Shown here: positions 43,660 to 54,858 of the stretch, one piece after another | Layout: every line of letters starts with the position of its first letter | How positions within the stretch are numbered: the first letter of the stretch is position 1 | The notes under the pieces: model-generated | The model's database searches: none | What the model was told of the DNA's origin: nothing | The model's input: the letters and a program-made list of their open reading frames with translations, nothing else | Origin: Cavia porcellus | Taxonomy: Eukaryota > Chordata > Mammalia > Rodentia > Caviidae | Length of the DNA stretch: 64,000 bases | Direction of reading: 5' to 3' | NCBI RefSeq assembly: GCF_034190915.1 | Contig: NW_026947492.1 | Location: 13,317,501-13,381,500 of the forward strand | Program-made: the position numbers and the translations under genes

Positions 43660-46600
43660 TGAGTATGGTCTCAAGCTGTGTCCAGTTATTTATAAATATC
43701 TCAATGTGATCATTCTTTGTAGCTGAGTAGTACTCCATTGTATAAAAATATCACAACTTTTTTACCTATTCCTCAGTTGATGGACACTTAGGGTGTTTCC
43801 AAGATCTGGTTATTACAAATTGTGCTGCTATAAACATGGGTGCACATATATCACTCTGGTATGATGCTTTCAGTTCTTCTGGGAATATGCCTAGAAGTGG
43901 AATAGCTGGAAAAAAATGGGACTTCTCAGCTTTTTGAGAAATCTCCAGACTGACCTCCACAATGGTTGCACCAGTCTACACTCCCACCAACAGTGCAGGA
44001 GAGTTCCTTTTTCCCCACAGCCTCTCCAGCATTTGTTATTGGTAGTTTTCTTGATCCTGGCCATTGTTTCAGGAGTGAGATGGAATCTCAGTATGGTTTT
44101 AATTTGCATTTCTCTAATGAGTAATGATGATGAACATTTTTTCATGTATTTATTTGCCATTGTATTTCTTCATCTGAGAATTGTGTACTCATCTCAGATG
44201 CCCATTTTTGGATTGGATCCCTGAATTTTGGGTGTCTGTTGTTTTTAAAAATTCTTTATATATTTGAGACAGAAGTCCTTTGTCTGAGGGATAGTTCACT
44301 AAGATTGTTTCCCAGTTTGTAGGTTTCCTTTTCGCTATGTTAGAGATTTCTTTTGATGTGCAGAAACTTTTTAATAAGACATGATCCCAGTTGTTGATTC
44401 TGGGAAGTATTTCCTGTGGGGTTTGATTCCTGTTCATGAATTCTCTACCTACCCTTATGTCTTCAAGATTTTTACCCAATTTGTCTTCCAATAGATTTAG
44501 CGTTTCTGTTTTAATATTCAGGTCTTTGATACATTTAGATTTTAATTTAGTACATAGTGATAGGCATGGGTCCAGCCTTAGTTTTCAGCATATGGAGAGC
44601 CAGTTTTTCCAACACCATTTATTAAAGAGACTGTCGTTCTTTCAGTGAACATGTTTGACCCCTTTATCAAAGATAAGGTGGTTGAGTGTGTTTGTAGTTG
44701 TGGTTGTATCTTCTAATCTATTCCATTGATCTTCGTCTCTGTTTTGATTCCAGTACCGTGTTGATTTTACTACTGTTGCTTTGTAGTATAACTTCAAGTC
44801 AGGGATTGTGATGCCTCCTGCCTTGCCTTTGCTGCTTAGAATTGCCTTTGCTATTCCAGGTCTTCTGGTTCCAGATGAAATTTAGGAGTGATTTCTCTAG
44901 ATCTATAAGGTAGGTTGATGGTATTTTTATTGGGATTGCATTGAATCTGTATAACAGTTTTGGGAGAATGGCCATTTTCACAATGTTTGTTCTTCCTATC
45001 CATGAGCATGGGATGTCTTTCCATTTTCTGAGATCATCTTCAATTTCTTTTTTCAGTGTATTATAATTTTCCCTTTATAGGTCTTTCACTTCTTTAGTAA
45101 GAGTAATTCCTAAATATTTCACTTTTTTGCTTGCTAGTGTGAAGAGTGTGGTTTCTCTTATTTCCCTCTCTGTGATTTTGTTGTTAGTGTATAGGAATGC
45201 TATTGATTTCTGAGTATTGATTTTGTCTTCAGCTACATTGCTGAATTTATTTATTATATCTAAGAGTCTTTCGATGGAGTTTAGGGGGTCTTCTATATAG
45301 AGTATCATGTCATCTACTAATAACAATAATTTAACTTCTTCTTTCCTATCTTTACTTTTTTCTCTCTCTCTTGTCTAATTGCTCTGGCTAGTATTTCCAG
45401 TACTGTATTAAATAGGAGCAGTGATAAGGAGCATCCTTGTCTTGTGCCTGATTTTAAGGTAAAGGCCTTCAGTTTTTAGCCATTTAGTATGATACTGGCT
45501 GTTGGTTTGTCATAGATGGCCTTTATTATATTGAGGTAAAGACCATCTATTCTGATTTTCTGTAAGGTTCTTATCAGGAATGAATGTTGGACCCTATCAA
45601 AAGCTTTTTCTGCATCTATAGAAATGATCATGTGATTCTTACTTTTGGCTTTATTGATGTGGTGGATTACATTTATTGATTTACGTATGTTGAACCATCC
45701 CAGCATGCCTGGGATGAATCCCACTTGGTCATGGTGTATAATCTTCTTGATGATTTTCTGCATCCTATTTGCCAATATTTTATTGAGGATTTTTGCATCT
45801 GTGTTCATTAGGGAGCTTGGTCTGTAGTTCTCTTTTTTAGTTGGGTCTTTCTCAGGTTTTGGTACTGGAGTAATACTTGCTTCCAGGAATGACTTAGGAA
45901 GGATTGCTTCCCTTTCAATTTCATTGAAGAGTTTGAGGAGAGTCGGCATTAAGTCTTCTTTGTATTTCTTGTAGAATCCCGCAGTGAATCCATCTGGGCC
46001 TGGGCTCTTCTTTGTAGGTAAGGACTTAATTACATTGTCAATTTCATTAATAGAAATTGGGTTATTCAGCAGTTTTACATTTTCTTGACCTAGCTTTGGT
46101 ACTTTATATGTTTCTAGGAATCTGTCTATCTCTTCTGTATTATCAAACCTATGAGAGTACAGGTTTTCAAAATAGGTGTTGATGATCTTCTGTATTTTTA
46201 CAAAGTCTGTAGTGATTTTGCCTTTTTCATTCCTTGTTGCTTGAATTTGAGCTTTTTCTTCAATTTTTAAAAATAAGGTTGGCTAGGGGCTTATCAATTT
46301 TATTTATTCTTTCAAAGAACCAACTCTGATTTACTGATTCTTTGAATTGTTTTCTTAATCTCTATTGCATTAATTTCTGCTCTGATTTTTATAATTTCCT
46401 CTCTTCTTTTGGCTTTGGGCTTGACTTGCTCTTCTTATTCTAGATGTTTGAGGTGTAGCATCAGGTTATTTATTTGTATTCATTCTGTTTTCCTGATGTG
46501 GGAACTCGGTGCAATAAATTTTCCTCTGAGGATGGCTTTCTTCACAGATTCCAGTAAGTTGTATTTGTATTTTCATTTGCTTGTAGGTATTTTTTAATTT

Positions 46601-47385
46601 CTTCTTTAATTTCCCCTGTGACCCACTGATTACTCAAGAGTGTGTTATTCAGTTTCCATGTGTTTGTGGGATTTTTGCAGTATCTTTTATCATTAATTTA
46701 TAGTTTCATGGCACTATGATCTGATAACATGCAAGGGATAATTTCAACTATTTAAATATGTTCTGTGGACTATTATATTTTAGAGAATGTCCCATGTACC
46801 ACTGAGAAGGATGTGTATTCTGATGTTGGATGGAACACTCTGTATATGTCCGTGAAGTCCATTTGTTCACAGGTGTGATTCAGTTCTTTTATTTCTTTGC
46901 TGATTTTCTTTCTGATTGATCTGTCCCTTGGTGTCAATTGTGTGTTACGGTCTCCTCTTATAATTGTGTTACTGCTAATTTGGTTTCTCATTTCTATTAA
47001 TACTTGCTTTATATAACTGTGTGCTCGGAAATTTGGTGCATATATATTTAAGATTGTTATCTCTTCTTCTTGAAGTTTTCCCTTAACCAGTATGTAGTGA
47101 CCTTCTTTATCTCTTCTGATCATTCTTGGTTTGAAGTTCACATTGTCTGCAAACAGTATAGCTACCTCTGCTTTTTTGGGGGATCCTGCTGCATGAAGTA
47201 TTGTTTTCCATCCTTTGGCTTTCAGTCTGTGAGTATCCTTTTGGGTTAGATGGGTTTCTTGTAAACAGCATATGGTTGAATGTTGTTTTTTGATCCATTC
47301 TGACAGTCCGTTACTTTTAATTGGTGCAATAAGACCATTTATATTAATGGTTTTAACTCTTATATGTTGGTTTATTGTTATCTTT
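43660..47385 (-). pseudogene. L1 element C ORF2 pseudogene
   Basis: The endonuclease part (46773-47298) shows ILNIYAPN and a degenerate IIRGDRN site where families have GDFN. The reverse-transcriptase fingers and palm are at 45476-45949 ([43 protein letters not shown]). The catalytic motif reads LVDDMILY near 45305-45326 instead of FADD. The C-terminal zinc knuckle C-x3-C-x7-H-x3-C is intact at 43960-44060 (CWRGCG...LLHCWWEC). Several frameshifts and stops separate these blocks, so no complete protein is made. Confidence 0.9.
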
Positions 47386-47409
47386 CTGCTGTTGCATCTT
47401 TATCTCTCC

Positions 47410-48453
47410 ATTCTGTTTAACTGTGTGCTCTGCTTAGTGTTTTTTTCCCTAAGTGTATCTAAACTGTCTTTCAGTATTCTTTACAGGGTTCGTTTGGTGA
47501 TCATGAAGTTCTTCAGCTGTTCTTTGTCATGGAAGTATCTTATTTCTCCATTGATTTTGAAAGACAGTTTTTCAGGGTACATCAGTCTAGGTTGAAAGTC
47601 ATTTTCCTTTAGGATCTGAAACACTTCACTCCATGCTCTTCTTGACTATCATTCCTGCTGAGAAGTCTGCTGTGATTCTGATAGGTTTTCCTTTATAGGT
47701 CATCTGTCTTTTCTCTCTGACAGCTTTTAATATTCTATTCTTATGTTGGCTTTCTGGGATGGTGATTATATGTCTAGGAGTAGTTTTATTTTGGTTATGG
47801 CTATTTGGAGTTCTATATGCTTCACTGATCCTGATGTCAGTTTCCATTCTCATGTTTGAGAAATTTTCATCTATTACTTCTCTAAATAGCCTCTTGACAT
47901 CCTTTATGTTGTCTCCTTCTTTTTCATTTATCCCTATCAATCTTATGTTGTTTTACTTTGCATCATCTTGCCGCTGTTGAATTGTTATTTTCTGATTCCT
48001 TGTTATTTTTAAAAGATCTTCCTTTCCTGTTCACTAGCTGAAATCTTGTCTTCAAAGTCTGAAATTCTATCTTCACTTTCACTGAGTTGGTTTTTACAAC
48101 TTGCAATGGAATTTTTGATTTCCTGTATATCTCTTTGCATCTGCTTCGTGTATTCTTTTTGTTTCTTATATTGTTCATCCAGGGATTCTATCTTTTTGTT
48201 TAGTTCCTCCAACTTTTTAACTGTGTCTTCTTTAGACATGTTCAGAATCTCTTTCATTTCTTTTTTTTACCTGAGAGATTATTTCTAGTCTGAATTTCTT
48301 TAAAGCTTCCAGTAGTTGCTTCTTTATTTCAGTTGCTATTATTTCAGGTGTTTCAGGTGTATGGCATATGTTTTCTTCTATGTACATAGCTCCCAAGGTT
48401 TCTTGGGATGAGCTGGATGCTTGAGGTTGTATTTTGGTCTTTTGTTTTGTCAT
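47410..48453 (-). pseudogene. L1 element C ORF1 pseudogene
   Basis: Start taken at the ATG complementary to 48451-48453 (MTKQKTKIQPQ), which aligns with element A. The N-terminal part is followed by a coiled coil rich in E/K/Q (48009-48257, ELNKKIESLDEQYKKQ). An RNA-binding region with YRTPNSHNQNK and IPESQHKNRILKAVR lies at 47626-47940, and a C-terminal region at about 47480-47620. Frames change between these blocks, so ORF1 is broken. Length would be near 348 codons, usual for mammalian L1 ORF1. Confidence 0.9.
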
Positions 48454-48559
48454 TTTCCTATATTTCTGCATTTCAAGTGTTATTCCAAGGCTTCCCCTGG
48501 ACATGTTGAAAATCCTCTTCCCTTCTGGGAACTCTTGCTGCCCTGTTCCCTGGATTGAG

Positions 48560-48984
48560 AGAGGGTCACTGGGGGTGGGTCAGGCAGGCTCAAGTCCTGC
48601 TGAGCTGGTCCAGTGTGGCAGGAAGCCGTGAAGTTCCCTGGCTGGCGGGAGCAAGGATCTTAAACTCCCTCTCAGGGCTCGGGATCATATGTGGACACTC
48701 ACTCCAGGCCACCCATTTTCCAGAGTTGATGGCACAGGCAGGCAGGCAGGCCCAAATCCCCAGAACTGGCCAAGCACAGCAGGAAGCCGGAAAGTTGGTG
48801 CAGGCAGGCCCAAGCCCTGCTGAGCTTGTTCAGTGTGGCAGGAAGCCATAAAGTTCCCTTGCAGGTGGGAACAAGGATCTTAAACTCCCTCCCGGGGCTC
48901 AGGATGGTGAGGGGACACTCACCCCAGGCCGATCAGTCTCCCAAGTTGAGGGCACAGGCAGGCAGGCCCAAATCCCCAGAGCTC
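48560..48984 (-). promoter_or_regulatory. L1 C 5' UTR tandem GC-rich monomers
   Basis: Two copies of a roughly 220-bp unit. CAGGCAGGCTCAAGTCCTGC begins at 48581 and CAGGCAGGCCCAAGCCCTGC at 48801. Both continue into GTGTGGCAGGAAGCC, AAGTTCCC, ACAAGGATCTTAAACTCCCT and GGACACTCACxCCAGGCC. Each unit also holds a half-repeat, CAGGCAGGCCCAAATCCCCA, near 48744 and 48959. Tandem 5' monomers act as promoters in mouse L1, so a promoter role is plausible here by analogy. Confidence 0.8.
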
Positions 48985-49199
48985 ATGTGAAATATTTTTG
49001 AAGCACAAAGGATTCTTGCCAGTCATTGAGAGCCAATATCTTAGTGTAGATTCAGAACACTGGGAAATATAGAAGCATGTCTGTGTTCCTCACATCACAG
49101 GAGAGGCTATCTTCTTATATTTGAATGTCACTTTCAGAGTGACAACAGACCGTGTGTACAGACCATTTGGAAGGCTCTCCTCAAATGCAGCACAGTTAG

Positions 49200-49760
49200 T
49201 TAAACTGAGCCCCATCTCCATGTGCTGATTGGTATAAAGCTGGCTAAGTTATTTCCTTCTCCTTTTGATTTGCTCTAAGCAATGTAAATAGGACTTTCTG
49301 AGGTACTGATGTGTACTCTTTGAAGCCAGCTGACAGTCTCCTCTTTCCTTTCCTTGTGTCTCCCTGTAAATGGTTGAGCACAGTGGGATGGCAGAGACAC
49401 ATAGCTCCAGGAACATCAACTGGGTTTGAACCTCAAAATGAGAGGCTATGATTTTCTAGGTCACAAAAATTTACATATCAGAAACTGAAGCAACATTTAA
49501 ATGCTTCCTAAACATTTAAATGCTACCCCAATTGTGTAGTTTGCTGATTGGTGTTTCTGCATACCCATCTCTCTGAATATTGCCTCCTAGCTAAGTCTAC
49601 CTCACAGTCCCACATAATTCCCACCATTCTCTCCATCACTCACACTTGAGCCACTCCCTGCTTCATGAGTTAATAACAGATTCCTGGGGCCCATCACATC
49701 ATACCTACAGAGTTGGCTTCTCTGGAATCTAGAATCAGCTCCCTAGGTAACTAGGAAGCA
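49200..49760 (+). mobile_element. LTR-like repeat, copy 2
   Basis: ATTTCCTTCTCCTTTTGATT, GCTCTAAGCAATGTAAATAG, ACATCAACTGGGTTTGAACC, AAAATGAGAGGCTATGATTT and TTACATATCAGAAACTGAAG align in order with 4600-4840. The right end (GTTAATAACAGATTCCTGGG) aligns with the AATAAATTCTCTGGCC site of copy 1. Its left end lies just beyond L1 element C. Confidence 0.5.
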
Positions 49761-50435
49761 TCATCAGGTCTGGGAACTCTACCAAGGCAACAGTGCAGAT
49801 AAACATGACTACATTTAGAAAGCAGGAAGCTCAGACTGTACAGACTCTATATATGGGACATACCAAATGTTCTGAGCTCTACCGGCCTGATGCTAATCCA
49901 TGGGAAGATTTAGCATCCTTTCTGGCTTTAAAAGGTTCAAATGTGAAGTTCTGTCTGCTCTCAGTTTCTTGTCACTACTGACCAAATCCCTGTATGGGAC
50001 TGAAATAGTGACACACTGAGAGATATGTGTTAGGGCAATGATGACTGCAGAACCAGCCTAAATCTTCCTCTCTGCCTCATTGTAAGAGGCACAGTCCTAT
50101 TACTCATAGTAATGGGCAAAGGACCTCACCCATAATTTATTACAAAACAGTGGGTGAGTGAGCCAGCACTCAGAAGCAAAAAGAGCACAACACAGCTCTG
50201 GATAAATCAAGAGCCTAGTTGATTTAACATCCCTGAATCTTACATAGCAACTGTGTCATTTAGGCTGGTCTGAATCCAGTGATCATACCCAAAGCACACT
50301 CCATACTAGTTCTGCATCTCTCCAATGCACACTCCAGAACGAAAAGAGGTAACTAATTTGGAAAAGCTCTTACACATGGAGAGATACTTGAATGAACTGG
50401 AATTTCTCCTGAACAGTATTCAATAGTCTTTCAGA
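49761..50435. other. Unassigned non-coding sequence
   Basis: No recognised repeat or gene. Only short frames. Confidence 0.4.
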
Positions 50436-50439
50436 AATT

Positions 50440-50505
50440 CAGCCTTTGCACATGGTAAGTATGCATTGTACCACTGAACTACATTCCCAGGCCTGATTGT
50501 ATTTT
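50440..50505 (-). mobile_element. Decayed ID-like SINE (reverse)
   Basis: TGGTAAGTATGCATTGTACC, ACTGAACTACATTCCCAGGC read in reverse as a decayed ID body with its A box (GTAGTTCAGTGG). Confidence 0.6.
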
Positions 50506-50789
50506 TAATCACTCTACCTTATTCCCTCCCCATCATCCTGCCTTCCCATATGGCTTCCACTGGAGGATACTTGGAACATAAAGTTTCAAAAATTCTGGAC
50601 ACATCCCAAAACCAGTGTCTTCATGAAATTTTCACTTTGTTTGTAATGTTTCAAGGTCGCAAACTGGGACAAAGGACCCAATCAGAAGAAAACAGAACAG
50701 TCATCATCACCAATCCATTTATAAGATTTTGAAATTCATCATTGTGTTTCCACAAGTCACCTCTAGATTTAATTCTACAATAGCAATAG

Positions 50790-50965
50790 AATGGAAACAA
50801 ATGGCCATGATTAGGGACTGATTAAATGAGTTGTAATACATCTAGGCAATGGAAAATCATGCAGCCCTAAAAAAGAATGAGAAAGTTTTATGCCCTGACT
50901 TGAAAATATCTTCATAGATGTAATGTTAATTAAAAAAAGACAAAATGCATAGTCAGACAGAACAT
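50790..50965 (+). mobile_element. Old L1 3'-UTR fragment
   Basis: AAATGGCCATGATTAGGGAC, TGATTAAATGAGTTGTAATA, ATGCAGCCCTAAAAAAGAAT and AGATGTAATGTTAATTAAAA follow the order of the 3' end of ancient L1 (GGGACTGGTTAAATAAATTATGGTACAT..., ATGCAGCCATTAAAAA). Confidence 0.65.
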
Positions 50966-51032
50966 ATGTGTTTGTTTTTTAATCAAATTGTATGTTCATT
51001 TCTGGAAGGATATACTTTAAAATAACTTTCTC

Positions 51033-51837
51033 CAGATTGGCTGGAAAGATAGTGGATCAGTAAACAGCAAAATACAGAGCTTCTCTGAGAGGAACAGCTC
51101 AGATGCTGGAATAAAACATCCTAGGGAAGACCAGATGGAGGGAGATGGATCCTCTCGACCCAGGAAGAAACTAAAGGAAAAGAAATAAAAAGAAAGAAAA
51201 GCATGGGAGGAAGGTTGTAGCCAGATTTGCTCCCACTGGAGCTGGTCCCATTGTGTACCAAACGCCACTGGGATCTGGAGATGTGCCATCACAGTGAAGT
51301 TGGGGCTTGGTGAGCCTGAGGGCCTCAGGTGGGAAGAAGCAATTGCAGAGGGGAGTGGCAGAGTAGAAAGCAGTGCTCCGTTCGGAGATCTGTACTAGCT
51401 CGCAGTGAATACAAGGAACCTAGTCCTCCAGCAGGAGTGGATGACTGGCCACACGACATTTTAGAGTTGGGCAGGACAAGCCCGGAACCAGAACTGCAGC
51501 AGCTTCAGTCAGCCACTCCTAGTGCAGAGCAATTGTGCAAATTGCTCAGACTGAGTCCTGCCTCTGTGCACAATCCAATAGCAAAGGATGAAGTCTCCTT
51601 GAAACTATCCCTAACTGGCCCTGTCTGTGCGGCACATACTAACGTGGTGAAGATTCCCAGTGATTGACCAGTTCAGAAGGGAGGGGCCAACCTGCACTGT
51701 CCCTGCTTGTACTTCAGCAGTCATCAGCTCACTGGAGAGGGCAGCAATCCCTAGCCAGCATGCTTCAGAGTAATCCTGGCTAATACAGAAATTGCAGGGG
51801 ATACCCATTGTCCACTCATCTGTGCGAAACCAGAAAC
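51033..51837 (+). promoter_or_regulatory. L1 D 5' UTR, non-repetitive type
   Basis: Starts CAGATTGGCTGGAAAGATAG. An 800-bp leader of higher GC, not tandemly repeated and without visible similarity to the monomers of element C. A 112-codon frame (51329-51667) inside it has no known domain and is likely incidental. Confidence 0.75.
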
Positions 51838-52905
51838 ATGAAAAGTGGAAGGAACAAAAGGAAATCTCCAGTCCCTAACACAAGCACCACTGGCCCAGGG
51901 ACGGTAAACACAAAAGAGAATCTAGGTTGCACACCTGTGGTGTCTGAAAAAGCAGCATCTAACATAAAGAATTATCTTCATAACATTATAAAAGAACTCA
52001 AAGCAGAAATTCTAATGCAAGTAAAGGAAGATATAAGAAAAATAATAAAAGAAATGCTGAGTACCTCCCAAGAAGACACAGATGGAAGAATGGAGGGGTT
52101 TAGAAAAAGGAGAGAAACCTTTGATGAATGTGAAAGAAATCTAGAATACATGAAACAGATTAAAAGAGACTACCAGGAAATTAAAAACTCCATTGAAAAC
52201 TGGCAAAACTGCTCAAAAGAAACTAAAGATAGACTGTCAAACCCTGAAGACAAGTTTGCAATTTGTGATTGCAAAAGGAAAGATCTCTTAAAAATGACAA
52301 GGAACCAGGAAGTAATAATACAAAGGCTAGAAGATGACAAGAGGATCTATAACTTGAGAATAAAAGATGTGAGTGAAGAAGCTGAGGTACACACAAATGA
52401 AATACAAATGCTATTTATAGAAATAGTTAAAGAAAACTTTCCAAGCATAGGAAAAGGAAATGTTATCCAGATATATGAGGCATACAGAACTCCAGCCATC
52501 TACAACCAAAATAGGTCTACACTGAGACATATAATAATCAAGATCCCAGAAATTCAACAAAAGAACAGAATATTAAAAGCTGTCAGAGAACAGAAACAGA
52601 TCACCTATAAAGGAAAACCTATCAGAATCATGACATACTTCTCCACATAAACCATCAAATCAAGAAGAGCTTGGAGCGAAGTATTCCAAACCCTGAAAAA
52701 AAATAACCTCTAGCCCAGATTGATGTACCCTGAAAAACTATTTCTCAAAATTAATGAAGAAACAAGATGCTTCCATGACAAAAAGGAACTAGAGGAGTTC
52801 GTGATCACCAATCCAACCCTACAAAAAATACTGAAAGACATTCTAGAGAGAGAGAGAGAGAAAAAAATCATGCTTTCAAGAACAGCGACAGAGGAGGCTC
52901 ACTGA
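51838..52905 (+). pseudogene. L1 element D ORF1, two stops
   Basis: ORF1 RNA-binding protein of 355 codons starting MKSGRNKRKSPVPNT. It keeps one reading frame throughout, with no net frameshift. A Lys/Glu-rich coiled coil spans about residues 45-185. The RNA-binding core with YRTPAIYNQNRSTLRH and IPEIQQKNRILKAVR follows near 220-255. The C-terminal domain with YPEKLFLKI, CFHDKKELEEF and LQKILKDILERE is near 297-345. Two premature stops interrupt it: TAA at 52648-52650 and TAG at 52711-52713. It is the best preserved L1 frame in the window. Confidence 0.9.
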
Positions 52906-52989
52906 ATGGGGCAGATAGTGGAGTGAAGGGGAAAAGTAGACAACCAGGGGCAGAAAAATAGCATGGTGGAGATGAGGTAGAGAAGATTG

Positions 52990-53175
52990 GCTATAATCTC
53001 TAACATAGATGGCCTCGATACACTAGTAAAAAGAAACACAGACAGAGTGGATCAGGAGATAGGGTCCATCAAGATACTCTATATAAGAAATATATTTAAC
53101 CGGGAAAAGTTTTATGGAAAGTCAAAGATGAGAAAATAATGCTCTATGTGGAACCAGAAAAAAGTGGGGGTATTT
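52990..53175 (+). pseudogene. L1 element D ORF2 N-terminal stub
   Basis: ATAGATGGCCTCGATACACT and AGTAAAAAGAAACACAGACA encode a relic of the INGLxxPVKRxR start of the endonuclease. ACTCTATATAAGAAATATAT corresponds to the QETHL region. CCAGAAAAAAGTGGGGGTA is the last recognisable endonuclease sequence before the deletion junction at about 53170-53177. Confidence 0.75.
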
Positions 53176-54044
53176 TGCCCATCAGCTGCAGATTGGTTGG
53201 AAATACATAACACTATTATACAATGGAGAACTACTCAGCTGTAAGGAAGGAAAACTTTGAGGCTCTTGTAGGTAAATGAATACAACTTGAGACCAAGCTC
53301 AGGGGTAAAAAGGTTCAGAACCACTTAGGTAAGTAGAGGGTTGCCTCCCTAATCTAAAAACTAAAGGAGTTAGTGGGATACAAAATGTACAGTGCATCCT
53401 GGGAAAGTGAAAGGGGAGGAATTGTCTAAACAGGGAAGGCAGAGGACATTGTTAATCTTGATCCATGATTTGAAACCCATATTGCTTTTATCACTCTGTT
53501 TAGTTAGGTTATATTCTGTTCAGTTTGTCTAGATTTGAGGGCATAGACAACTATTCCAAAGATAGCAGGATATACTACAGTAACCATTTTTAATTTCCTA
53601 TTAATCTGAAACCCTGCAGTGCTTTCACTGCCTTGTTTTGACTGATTTTATTTGCAGCTGTCTTGTTTGATCACCATCTTGTCTTGACTGATTTTATTTG
53701 AATCTGTTGTGTTTGATAGTATCAAGTCTGAGAGTATAGGCAACTACTCTGAAGACAGTAAGATTCACTGATACCCATTCTAGTTTGACTGTTACCCTAT
53801 TTTGAGGTCCTATAATGTCTCCAATGTTTTGTTTTTATTGATTTTATTCTCTACTGCTATATTCAATTGTATTATACTTCATCATATGGGCAATTCTATT
53901 GAAGATAACAAGAGACATCATAGTAACCATTGTAGATGACCTTGTATTGTGTTTCTAAATTATGTACTATGTCCATCCTTTTGCTTTGAATGACCCATTT
54001 TGGTTTTTTCCTCATTTGGTTTTATTCTTTTCAAAATAAAAAAG
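53176..54044 (+). repeat. L1 D 3' end with tandem 3'-UTR units
   Basis: TGCCCATCAGCTGCAGATTG and TATACAATGGAGAACTACTC (L1 ORF2 end) lead into a 3' UTR. Unit cores are at 53546 (GACAACTATTCCAAAGATAG), 53739 (GGCAACTACTCTGAAGACAG) and 53889 (GGGCAATTCTATTGAAGATA). The last two are 150 bp apart. The UTR ends in AAAATAAAAAAG. Confidence 0.8.
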
Positions 54045-54054
54045 TAACTTTCTC

Positions 54055-54858
54055 TTTTTTTCCTCTGAGAGGACTACATGGCTGGGGAAAGAAGTATAAG
54101 ACTCCTACACGATATTTTAAACTTTGGTTAATATATTATTTTATCAAAACATCAAGTTAAAAATACATACACATAGGAACAACTCAAGTATCTACACTGA
54201 TTACAGGAACACAGGTAATGCAAATGGAACTAAGCTTAAGAGTATACTTAGTTTGGTTAGTTTTACTTTTTTAACAATAGATTTGCCCCTCTGATCACGT
54301 TTTTCCCATCCTAATTTAAGACTGCATATGAATTACACAAACATAGTTGACAGAATTAAAGTTGAGACCCATTACAAGGGTGCCCTATTATTCAGTCTCT
54401 CTCATTAATGGTCAAAGAATATGGTGTAATATAAAACTATAGTAACTGAGTATCAAGATGCCCCTTATGGTTCACCTTGTAGCCATACTTTGTAGTTTCC
54501 TCATTACAATAAGAGTTGCACCTCTTCTTACTAGAATTAATGTGCATTTCTCTTAACTCTAGGCAGGACTTTCAACTTGTTTTGGCCAATAAAATGAAGC
54601 AAAGGCATGGGGGGGGTCAAACCTGGGGGTCAGAAGACCTCTCACATTTTGGCCCTCTCTTGAAACAGTGTCTTAGACATGAGCCCAAATTTGGGTTCAC
54701 CTGCTAGAATGAGAGACTACATGGCAAGAGCTCTAGACATATGAGAGAATTCTCACATACAAAGCTAGGCTGCCAGTGCCCTGCCAACAAGTACAGACAC
54801 ATGAAAGAACTTGCTGAGGTCAGAGCTGCCCAGATAAGCTATACTTCACTGTGTATAG
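54055..54858. other. Unassigned non-coding sequence
   Basis: About 0.8 kb with no recognised repeat or gene. Frames are short. Confidence 0.4.

Larger units (their letters stand above)
43015..48999 (-). mobile_element. Near full-length L1 element C with TSD
   Basis: Matching direct repeats ATGTGAAAATATTTTT (43015-43030) and ATGTGAAATATTTTT (48985-48999) bound a 5.95-kb minus-strand L1. In transcript order: 5' UTR with GC-rich tandem monomers (48984-48454), ORF1 (48453 to about 47410), ORF2 (about 47385 to 43660), 3' UTR with AT-rich units (to 43031). The T-rich reversed tail is at 43025-43036. The ends appear complete, but both ORFs carry stops and frameshifts, so it is no longer active. Confidence 0.95.
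51023..54054 (+). mobile_element. L1 element D, internally deleted, with TSD
   Basis: TAACTTTCTC at 51023-51032 and 54045-54054 flank the element, with an A-rich tail (54033-54044) just before the right copy. Order: 5' UTR starting CAGATTGGCTGGAAAGATAG (51033-51837), ORF1 (51838-52905), start of ORF2 (about 52990-53170), then a junction straight to the end of ORF2/3' UTR (about 53175-54044). Compared with element C about 3.4 kb of ORF2 is missing. A non-autonomous, dead copy. Confidence 0.9.

Noticed and set aside
51329..51667. 112-codon frame in L1 D 5' UTR as an ORF0-like gene
   Set aside because: Primate ORF0 is antisense to L1. This frame is on the sense strand, and I see no related frame in the other L1s here.
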